This document shows, in pieces, positions 55,901 to 64,000 of a DNA stretch of 64,000 bases. The notes under the pieces are model-generated. The model was not told the origin of the DNA. It saw nothing but the letters and a program-made list of their open reading frames with translations, and did no database searches. Source of the stretch: Ecdyonurus torrentis (Eukaryota > Arthropoda > Insecta > Ephemeroptera > Heptageniidae); assembly GCA_949318235.1 (NCBI GenBank), contig OX439129.1:37543027-37607026 (forward strand), written 5' to 3'. Each line of letters starts with the position of its first letter. Positions within the stretch are counted from its first letter, which is position 1. The position numbers and the translations under genes were made by a program.

Positions 55901-58262
55901 TCACATTATGTAAATGTATATTATACTGCGAGGAAACCACTTTGTGAGAAACATTTTAAATCCTGTCAACTTATTGCGGAGGCACCTATAACTCCTTAAT
56001 GAGAGATTCATTATATTGTACAAGACTAAATTTACATTAATGTCATTTCTTTCAGTATGAAGGTCTGATAAGTGATGCAATTTTGTTTAACATTTAGGTT
56101 GAATTTTAACATTTTGTTCACGACCTTACAAGCAATTAAAAACATTATTAATCTTAGTTTGACAAGTAAAGTAAAAGCTCTATTATGTTAAGCTTTATCA
56201 GAATTTAACAGTTCTTATACAACGTGTAGCTGAAGGCACGGCGAGGAAAAGAAAAGAAAGACCTCTATAATATATCCTATCCTTCGACAAAGCGAGACCC
56301 TGTTTAAGGGTTGTATTTAGAGATGGCTTGTATCTTGTATCTCAAAATCTACATAGAAAACTTCCTAAAGTTAATAGTAACAGCTAGAGTACTCTAGAAG
56401 GGGGTACTACCCCTTCTAAAGTACTCTAGTAACAGCTACCTATCTTAAAATTTTCAGAGCCCGTGACCCTCAGATAAGAGATAAATTATTTATTGAAGTT
56501 AACATCGACTCTTATGGGACTAACTTCAAAAAATCATAAATAAAAACCTAACATAGTGACCCGCTGACAGCTGATTTTTCGCCTTAATTTTTTATAAATA
56601 TTTTTAGCACTTTTATAACTAATTGATTTAATATTTTTAAAATCTTTAAATGTATTAAACTAATAAGAATATGTCAATAAAATTCTATCATCTCTATAAC
56701 CATACCAACATAGACAATTTTGAATTAAATAATAAAACACCTTTTTAATTTTTATCTGAATTAAATTACGATCCAAACATTGTATTTGACAGGTTCTTTG
56801 CATTTGACAGGTGATTATGGAATATCACACATATACATCATAGGTCGATTATTTTAATTAAATTCCTTCCGGGAAAGTGATGCTTGATTGTAGTTAATTT
56901 TTTAGTTGGATTTTTTTTTTTTTTTTTTGTCAGTGTAACTAGCATAATTATGAAGAAACTTCAATGCAAAGCGAGGAGATGACAATGGGTGTAATTTTGT
57001 TACGTATGTCAGGTCAGGTATAAAGAGATAAATTATTTGTTACCTTTTGTTATACCTGGCATGTCAATTTATTTATATAAAGTAAAAGTGACAAAAAAAA
57101 AACGTTTGTGTGGTCACTACCGTTTCTTCTGTGTGATTTTTACCTGAATACCGACTCAACGGAAATTTAGAATGAGTGGCGGATAATTTTTGTTTCTTGC
57201 AACTTTTAATATACCCATACCTAAAGTATCATAATTCAATTTATTTTTATAATTAATTATTATTTGTGTGTGCAGCGTAAAGGCTTATACATAATATAAA
57301 TATTATGCATAATGGATTACATCATAATATATATTATTATATATATTTTTTTATTAAAAAGAAAAAAAATTATATTTTATACAATTAAAATATAAGCGGA
57401 TACCTTACAATTAAGTAGGGTGTTTGTTTACATTATGCAATAAGCCTTGCTATTTTACTTTTATCATTTTTATTATTTTTGGCGTGTAAATTATGATTAT
57501 GTGTATAATGTAATTAATGTATAATAATAATAATCATAAGCCGCAGTGTAGGCCTATATATATTTGAGTTGGTGTAGCTTTTACTACGATATATGTTTTT
57601 TATTATTATTTAAAAAAAATTATTTATATATTTTCTTTTTCCTGGAATTATTATTAATATTGAATGGTAACAACTCCATAGGAAGTTTGTCCCAATCCTG
57701 AACGGCTGAACCATCTCGTTTAAGAGAAATGCATGTTTAATTTTCTACGGTTTAATTATTTGTCTCTATAAATCAGCCTTTAGCAATAATAAGACTATTA
57801 CATTATACATACAGTATTATGTTGTGTACTATATCCTACTTTACATGTACATGATTCAAAAAAGTAAATATTTTTTAATCAAATTGTTTATACTTTTTTC
57901 TTTTCTTTTTTTATAGGGTGTATTATATAGATAGCGAGGGATATGACATAAATATAAATTAAAGTAATGATAAACGATACAACTTTTCTGCTTCCGCTCC
58001 AAAGAATGGCTTAGTAAAAACATTATGTTTTTTTTTTTTTTTAATGTCATAAACTAATAATGACAATATAATATACATAGTCATAATTATATACTACACG
58101 TTTTAATGCTTACCTGGCGAAAGGTGTGTGCTCTACATGATAAACGCTCGAGATGGGCTCCTTTTTAATCAGCGAAGCAACTTGATCCTCAACAATGCCT
58201 AATAAACCTTCATGTTCTGCATTTATACAGAGTCCATGACCAAGATTTAATTTATTTGACAT
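106..58262 (-). CDS. Drak: DRAK/STK17-family serine/threonine kinase, complete, seven coding exons
   Basis: Joined CDS on the minus strand: 58262-58114, 15337-15104, 11354-11213, 4059-3933, 3080-3032, 695-516 and 298-106. This is 1074 nt, 357 aa, with every junction GT..AG and in phase. Kinase landmarks: truncated glycine loop RGKFAAV (50-56), ATP-binding Lys71 in AAKF, alpha-C Glu89, catalytic loop HLDLK with Asp173, DFG at 194-196, GTPDYVAPE activation segment (212-220), and HPWL (305-308) closing the C-lobe. The roughly 49-aa tail has a Cys cluster (C327, C330, C333, C337 plus H339/H340) and ends in Ile-Ile-Cys. Known of the family: DRAKs are DAPK-related kinases without the calmodulin and ankyrin regions; Drosophila Drak phosphorylates myosin regulatory light chain in epithelial morphogenesis. 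The GELQ segment (vertebrates have GEIF) and the TPFARGKF entry into the kinase domain look arthropod-like. No N-terminal membrane or signal segment is visible. Untranslated exons and isoforms cannot be seen. Confidence 0.93.
299..515 (-). other. Drak intron 6
   Basis: 217-bp intron, GTAAGT..TTTGCAG. AT-rich; no other feature seen. Confidence 0.9.
516..695 (-). CDS. Drak: Drak coding exon 6 (kinase C-lobe)
   Basis: 180 nt, acceptor TTGCAG, donor GTAAGT. Encodes [39 protein letters not shown] and a [11 protein letters not shown] segment, matching kinase subdomains IX-X of DRAK proteins. DFIR is followed by [13 protein letters not shown], where most kinases have a conserved RxxP/DRMT turn; Arg296 in the next exon probably fills the structural Arg of subdomain XI. 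Confidence 0.95.
696..3031 (-). other. Drak intron 5
   Basis: 2.3 kb, AT-rich. Holds A-runs near 1750 and 2150 and a short imperfect (CT)n near 1994-2022. No coding potential or transposon ends recognised. Confidence 0.85.
3032..3080 (-). CDS. Drak: Drak coding exon 5 (APE motif micro-exon)
   Basis: Only 49 nt. It was identified because the flanking exons require the [17 protein letters not shown] stretch and it lies between TTTCAG and GTAAGT in the correct phase (1 in, 2 out). Ala218 and Trp234 are both split by introns. Residues APE at 218-220 anchor the activation segment. The exon is too short to find by open-reading-frame length alone. Confidence 0.94.
3081..3932 (-). other. Drak intron 4
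   Basis: 852 bp, AT-rich, no distinguishable element. Confidence 0.88.
3933..4059 (-). CDS. Drak: Drak coding exon 4 (DFG and activation segment)
   Basis: 127 nt, acceptor GACAG, donor GTGAGT. Starts PQNLLLTS, carries the magnesium-binding DFG (Asp194) and runs through [11 protein letters not shown]. Gln177 follows Pro in PQN, the usual DAPK-family form of the DxxxxN loop (Asn178). Confidence 0.95.
6071..6102. repeat. A homopolymer, 32 nt
   Basis: Pure A tract; no adjacent retroposon body recognised. Confidence 0.97.
6737..7154. repeat. Outer inverted repeat interrupted by MITE copy 1
   Basis: A 26-bp sequence left of the MITE (AACATTGTAAATTTA then CGCGAGTTTTT) recurs as its complement at 7129-7154. 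Beside it lies a perfect 24-bp palindrome at 7104-7127 (AGTGATAAAATA and its complement). The MITE appears to have inserted into a TTAA within a pre-existing palindromic element. Confidence 0.75.
6766..7100 (+). mobile_element. TTAA-flanked MITE, copy 1
   Basis: 335-bp non-coding element with imperfect terminal repeats (AGCCATAAACCACA at one end; AGGAATAGACCAGA read inward from the other). It is flanked by TTAA at 6762-6765 and 7101-7104. Three more copies lie in this window. TTAA duplication is the hallmark of the piggyBac superfamily, so this is inferred to be a piggyBac-type non-autonomous element. It sits inside another inverted repeat. Confidence 0.85.
8377..8445. repeat. (TC)n microsatellite, ~34 copies
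   Basis: Uninterrupted 69-bp (TC)n in Drak intron 3. Reading frames on both strands across it are artefacts. Confidence 0.98.
11213..11354 (-). CDS. Drak: Drak coding exon 3 (hinge to catalytic loop)
   Basis: 142 nt between TTACAG and GTGAGT on the minus strand. Encodes [29 protein letters not shown] and the catalytic HLDLK (171-175). The exon ends exactly after Lys175, phase 0. In the HLD version of the HRD motif Arg is replaced by Leu, which is normal for DAPK/DRAK kinases. Confidence 0.95.
11791..11822. repeat. A homopolymer, 32 nt
   Basis: Pure A tract in Drak intron 2. Confidence 0.97.
13410..13442. repeat. A homopolymer, 33 nt
   Basis: Pure A tract in Drak intron 2. Confidence 0.97.
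13703..13731. repeat. A homopolymer, 29 nt
   Basis: Pure A tract about 260 bp from the previous one. Confidence 0.97.
14610..14636. repeat. A homopolymer, 27 nt
   Basis: Pure A tract in Drak intron 2. Confidence 0.97.
15104..15337 (-). CDS. Drak: Drak coding exon 2 (kinase N-lobe)
   Basis: Preceded by TTCCAG and followed by GTAAGTG on the minus strand; 234 nt, phase 2 in and out. It carries GKFAAVRKC, the ATP-binding Lys71 (EYAAKF), a very basic RKRRR stretch, the alpha-C helix with Glu89 (EILHEIAVL) and the [16 protein letters not shown] hinge approach. In human STK17A the corresponding segments are closely similar (for example HEIAVL and LHEVYET). Confidence 0.95.
17861..17889. repeat. 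A homopolymer, 29 nt
   Basis: Pure A tract just outside the CpG-rich patch of intron 1. Confidence 0.97.
17945..18120. promoter_or_regulatory. CpG-rich island in Drak intron 1
   Basis: A sharp GC- and CpG-rich patch (ACGCCGCGCGCCGG; GAGGGCGGAGCGGAG) in otherwise AT-rich intron, about 2.7 kb upstream of the first kinase exon. It contains an AP-1-type TGAGTCA at 17987-17993. A 93-codon open frame on the minus strand crosses it but resembles no family I know. Could be an enhancer or an alternative promoter; a transposon fragment is also possible. Confidence 0.35.
18607..18640. repeat. CpG-rich hairpin
   Basis: ACTCGCG and CGCGAGT form a 7-bp stem around a 20-base GC-rich loop containing ACCGGT. 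Unusual composition for this intron; origin unknown. Confidence 0.5.
21690..21823. mobile_element. Small inverted-repeat element, 134 bp
   Basis: Terminal repeats CAGGTCTTCCGGATAGAAAT and its near-perfect complement extend about 50 bp into each side (through TTTTTTTG and GCATGCGAC-like blocks), leaving a loop of about 30 bp. No clear target duplication. Non-coding. Confidence 0.75.
22835..22867. repeat. A19-G14 compound homopolymer
   Basis: Nineteen A followed directly by fourteen G. A similar A8-G11 junction occurs at 30993-31011. Confidence 0.95.
24427..24456. repeat. (AG)15 microsatellite
   Basis: Fifteen uninterrupted AG copies. Confidence 0.95.
24791..24826. repeat. (GA)n microsatellite
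   Basis: About 17 copies with one GG interruption. Confidence 0.95.
26116..26147. promoter_or_regulatory. Cluster of three CACGTG E-boxes
   Basis: CACGTG occurs at 26116, 26126 and 26142 within 32 bp, the last inside a small inverted repeat (CATGTCAC and GTGACATG). CACGTG is the core site for bHLH factors such as MYC/MAX and CLOCK-type proteins. Function is inferred only from clustering. Confidence 0.4.
26816..26841. repeat. A homopolymer, 26 nt
   Basis: Pure A tract in Drak intron 1. Confidence 0.97.
27647..27672. repeat. A homopolymer, 26 nt
   Basis: Pure A tract in Drak intron 1. Confidence 0.97.
32872..33199 (-). mobile_element. TTAA-flanked MITE, copy 2
   Basis: Reverse-oriented relative of the element at 6766, sharing internal blocks such as GCAGTGATCAGAAA and CTCTCTCGTGGGGCTACATT. 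A perfect TTAA lies at 33200-33203; the other flank reads TTAC (32868-32871). No coding capacity. Confidence 0.85.
34966..34992. repeat. T homopolymer, 27 nt
   Basis: Pure T tract in Drak intron 1. Confidence 0.97.
35809..35836. repeat. T homopolymer, 28 nt
   Basis: Pure T tract in Drak intron 1. Confidence 0.97.
36394..36481. repeat. (TA)n microsatellite, ~44 copies
   Basis: Uninterrupted alternating TA over 88 bp; prone to cruciform formation and slippage. Confidence 0.98.
38857..39235. mobile_element. Fold-back MITE, 379 bp
   Basis: Ends AGCCCTTGTCAACTTAC and its complement, with arms of about 150 bp, moderately diverged, around an unpaired centre that includes CCACGTGACC. The left flank is TTAA (38853-38856); the right is ACAA, possibly a decayed TTAA. 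Each arm contains a TGACGTCA octamer. No coding region. Confidence 0.85.
40540..40553. repeat. C homopolymer, 14 nt
   Basis: Pure C tract in AT-rich intron, about 480 bp before the giant palindrome. Confidence 0.95.
41032..43227. repeat. 2.2-kb near-perfect palindrome built of ~130-bp subrepeats
   Basis: The sequence from ATGGAGCTTTCTAACG at 41032 is repeated as its reverse complement ending at 43227. Each arm is about 1.08 kb, with a spacer of roughly 30 bp near 42130. Within each arm a unit of about 126-139 bp recurs six times, seen at the ggggtag cores near 41442, 41572, 41711, 41842, 41974 and 42100. Many units carry their own small stem such as CCCCTAGCGCGCTAGGGG. The arms match almost perfectly except in the innermost unit. 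Flanking 8-mers ATTTGTAT (41026-41033) and ATTTGTTT (43226-43233) are a possible target duplication. No protein is encoded. Probably a non-autonomous fold-back transposon; the family is not recognised. Confidence 0.95.
47005..47048. repeat. T homopolymer, 44 nt
   Basis: Longest homopolymer in the window. Confidence 0.97.
48673..48981. mobile_element. Fold-back MITE with TTAA target sites, 309 bp
   Basis: Nearly the whole element is an inverted repeat. The left arm starts AGGCGTAGAACACC and the right arm read inward starts AGGTGTAGAACACC, with arms of about 140 bp meeting around a GC-rich loop near 48815-48838. TTAA lies directly outside both ends (48669-48672 and 48982-48985). It shares the TTAA-AG start with the 335-bp family but is otherwise unrelated in sequence. 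Confidence 0.9.
50497..50831 (+). mobile_element. TTAA-flanked MITE, copy 3
   Basis: 335 bp in the same orientation as the copy at 6766, starting AGCCATAGACCACAT and ending GGTCTATTCTT. TTAA is intact at 50832-50835; the left flank has decayed. Internal differences from the other copies suggest an older insertion. Confidence 0.85.
51634..51970 (-). mobile_element. TTAA-flanked MITE, copy 4
   Basis: 337 bp, reverse orientation, with perfect TTAA on both sides (51630-51633 and 51971-51974). Only about 0.8 kb separates it from the oppositely oriented copy at 50497, so transcripts through both could pair. Confidence 0.88.
52458..52482. repeat. T homopolymer, 25 nt
   Basis: Pure T tract in Drak intron 1. 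Confidence 0.97.
52903..52968. repeat. (CT)n followed by (GTCTCT)n
   Basis: Pure (CT)n of about 42 bp degenerates into several GTCTCT hexamers. Confidence 0.95.
55003..55018. repeat. Perfect 16-bp palindrome
   Basis: CGCCAAACGTTTGGCG reads identically on both strands and is GC-rich against its surroundings. Possibly a dimeric binding site. Confidence 0.6.
55139..55166. repeat. T homopolymer, 28 nt
   Basis: Pure T tract in Drak intron 1. Confidence 0.97.
56376..56438. repeat. Nested palindromes between 11-bp direct repeats
   Basis: AGTAACAGCTA occurs at 56376-56386 and 56428-56438. Between them lie the perfect palindrome CTAGAGTACTCTAG (56384-56397) and a hairpin AGAAGGGG..CCCCTTCT. Confidence 0.6.
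58114..58262 (-). CDS. Drak: Drak coding exon 1
   Basis: Encodes residues 1-49 (starting [10 protein letters not shown], ending EHTPFA) plus two bases of Arg50. The start is supported by A at -3 and an in-frame TAA five codons upstream on the minus strand. The donor is CAG|GTAAGC. This N-terminal extension before the kinase domain is short, and its YHVEHTPFA end joins directly to RGKF of the glycine loop in exon 2. Confidence 0.88.
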
Positions 58263-58539
58263 AGTCACACTTTATTTTATATCCACGTATAAATATTTAA
58301 AACTTGTGTCTTCAAAAGACACACTGATCTACAAGTCTTCAGAAGACTGCTGTTTCAGCGGTGATAACAACAAACTTTTCCTGTTATTTTATTCTGATTC
58401 ACTGGTAATAAAGCTAGGAATGCAAACTAAGTCATATAGATTACACCAACAAAATAGAACTCACTTTTAATTACAGTGTAAATCAAGCAATTTTTGCATT
58501 TTATATATATGAAGAAAAAAAAATGGAAATAATAAACAC

Positions 58540-58800
58540 GTTTTATAAATTTTACTCTCCCTCCTCTCCTCTCTGTTCCTCTCGATTGCTGCTTCAACCG
58601 TCAAACTAAATTCTAAACGTTCCCCGCCGACTGTCTCGCGGACGTACATCCCACAGCACAGCAACAAGTACTACGTAGTTTTACCATTGGCCACATGAGC
58701 GCTATTAACAGCGACTTTTTTAGTTTTTTTTATTTTGGCGCTGTCTGCATGAGCGCGCGGTCGCGAGCGGCACAATGAAAACTGAAATGCAATCATCCTA
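58540..58800 (-). promoter_or_regulatory. Probable Drak promoter / 5' UTR region
   Basis: About 280-540 bp upstream of the Drak ATG the AT-rich background gives way to a CpG-containing, GC-richer patch (CCGCCGACTGTCTCGCG; GAGCGCGCGGTCGCGAGCG). A CCAAT box lies on the minus strand at 58689-58685, inside GGCCAATGG. This is the only such patch between the two genes, so I infer the transcription start is near 58560-58690. No clear TATA box is seen. A 66-codon reading frame starting at 58667 would be upstream of the main ATG if the transcript begins beyond it. Confidence 0.5.
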
Positions 58801-59579
58801 CTATCTACTATTATAGCCTCAATGAGTGTCTACAATCAAGTCAAGACCCAGTTATAGCTCCTGATCACTCCTAGCTCCTAGCTGTGTTTTTATTTAAATT
58901 TCTTTCTATAATCTAAATTTTAAAAAATTACACCCTGCACGGCCTGCACCTCAATATTTTGTTTTCGAAGGTTCGATTTTTTAAATATCTAAAACCCACG
59001 TCATTTATTACCCTTAACAGTATAGCCTAAATTTTTGGCTCCAGGGCTATACAATATAGCCCACATCACTACAATACTAATTAGGGAAATGACGGTGAAA
59101 AACAGAACGGAATAATGCATTATTATTAGGCATTAAAATAAAACGGAACCTTTGAAAACAAATAATTATACAAATAAACCAGTTAAATTGAGATTATTGG
59201 CAAGGTGCAAGAGGGAAAGCTTACACGTATGGTCTCCTGATTTCTCATCCTTAAGTGCATCCCCATTTATTTGTTGTAATTTTGAGCAGCAAATTATCAA
59301 TAGGACTACTTATAAATTATTGCAATTAAAATAAAACAACACAAATACTAAAAATATTATGTAAATTTAATATATTACAAAAGACTTTTTTTTTTTTTTT
59401 TTTTGAAAAACTTTGAAAAAACTACTACACTGTGTTACCAACCAATACCAGAGATATTTAAATGAAGGATAATGATATATCGTCGGCTTATAGTGTTAAC
59501 CTTGTATCAAAAAAAAAAAAAAAAATCCTAATATTATGTTATCTGTTTTTTGTTTGTTTTTTTTAATATGAGGTTTACA

Positions 59580-59693
59580 CTAATGCTGTTTGTAAACCCT
59601 GTATTCTGCTACTAAAATTACAATCGCCTATGGTTAATCAAATGGAATGAGCATATTTTGGTGCAAGAAAACAGGGTTTACGAACAACACTAC
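59580..59693. mobile_element. Small inverted-repeat element, 114 bp
   Basis: Inverted repeats of about 27 bp (TGTTTGTAAACCCTGT and the complement of TGTTCGTAAACCCTGT) flank a unique centre of about 60 bp. A probable MITE fragment downstream of CENP-C. Confidence 0.6.
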
Positions 59694-59945
59694 TCTAAGC
59701 CGATAATATAGACACTTTAAATGTTTTTAGAGAGGGACATTTTCAATTATTTTTCATCACTAATGTGATAAAGCCTCCTTTACTTCAAGCATAACTAAAC
59801 AAAAATTAAAGGAGAAAAAGAGTTACAGAAAAACATTAAATCAAATATACATATGAAAGCAATCGAGCAATACATACATAAATAATAATAATAATAATGT
59901 TTAAAAATATATAAAAAGAAATTTTAGACAATCTAGAAGCTCAAA

Positions 59946-59951
59946 TTTATT
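59946..59951 (-). terminator. Candidate poly(A) signal of CENP-C (AATAAA)
   Basis: The minus strand reads AATAAA about 170 nt past the CENP-C stop codon. It is the first canonical hexamer I found in the 3' region. AT-rich sequence produces such matches by chance, so this is tentative. Confidence 0.35.
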
Positions 59952-60119
59952 ATTATTATATATTTTTTTAAACATTTATAACCGCAATGTTTTTTTTTTT
60001 TTTTTTTTTTTTTCCTGAACTGTGCTAAACTGCAAATAACTTACTGAAAATAGTAAGTACATAATATAAACTCTAATCACAATATACAAAATAATAAATA
60101 GCAAATAAATACAACAATG

Positions 60120-64000
<3,881 letters not shown>

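Larger units (their letters stand above)
15338..58113 (-). other. Drak intron 1 (42.8 kb)
   Basis: A single giant first intron separating the N-terminal exon from the kinase core. It contains three of the four copies of the TTAA MITE, the 2.2-kb palindrome, two other fold-back elements, a small inverted-repeat element, several microsatellites, and two GC-richer patches (17945-18120 and about 28240-28500) that could be regulatory. I checked the open stretches for kinase-like or other protein-like exons and saw none. An alternative first exon cannot be excluded. Confidence 0.85.
58263..60119. other. CENP-C to Drak intergenic interval
   Basis: 1.86 kb between two minus-strand genes in tandem. 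It holds the inferred Drak promoter at the low-coordinate end, a small inverted-repeat element at 59580-59693, A/T homopolymers, and a candidate CENP-C poly(A) signal at 59951-59946. No coding region seen. Confidence 0.75.

Overview
The window is eukaryotic, very AT-rich (roughly three quarters A+T by eye) and intron-dominated. It holds two protein-coding genes, both on the minus strand. Nothing in it looks bacterial or viral. The intron structures were rebuilt by hand from GT/AG splice signals, reading-phase continuity and recognisable protein families.

Gene 1 (stop codon at 106, start codon at 58262) is a complete DRAK/STK17-type (death-associated protein kinase-related) Ser/Thr kinase in seven coding exons. 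The joined reading frame is 1074 nt, or 357 aa. All kinase landmarks are present and every exon junction keeps phase. The first intron is about 42.8 kb and makes up two thirds of the window. Sequence character (the GELQ and TPFARGKF segments and the short Cys-rich tail ending Ile-Ile-Cys) points to an arthropod Drak rather than a vertebrate STK17A/B.

Gene 2 (60120 to beyond 64000) is the C-terminal part of the centromere protein CENP-C. It has six exons, the first cut by the window edge. It shows the signature CENP-C motif (RRSKR...PPLAYW) and the C-terminal Mif2/CENP-C cupin dimerisation domain. CENP-C is reported lost in holocentric insects, so the organism is probably an arthropod with monocentric chromosomes. 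I cannot name the species. The genes are tandem, 1.86 kb apart; the interval holds the CENP-C 3' end and the likely Drak promoter, a local CpG-rich patch with a CCAAT box. I see no functional link between the two genes.

The rest is intronic and repeat-rich. The outstanding structure is a 2.2-kb near-perfect palindrome (41032-43227) in Drak intron 1. Each arm is about 1.08 kb and is itself built from six diverged units of about 130 bp. There are also four copies of one TTAA-flanked MITE family (6766, 32872, 50497, 51634), one of them nested in another palindromic repeat. Two further fold-back elements have TTAA flanks on both sides or one side (48673, 38857), and three small inverted-repeat elements lie at 21690, 59580 and 60764. 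Simple repeats are dense: dozens of A/T homopolymers, long (CT)n and (TA)n tracts, and a 526-bp pure polypurine tract in a CENP-C intron. I found no tRNA, rRNA or CRISPR array, and no autonomous transposon with a coding region.
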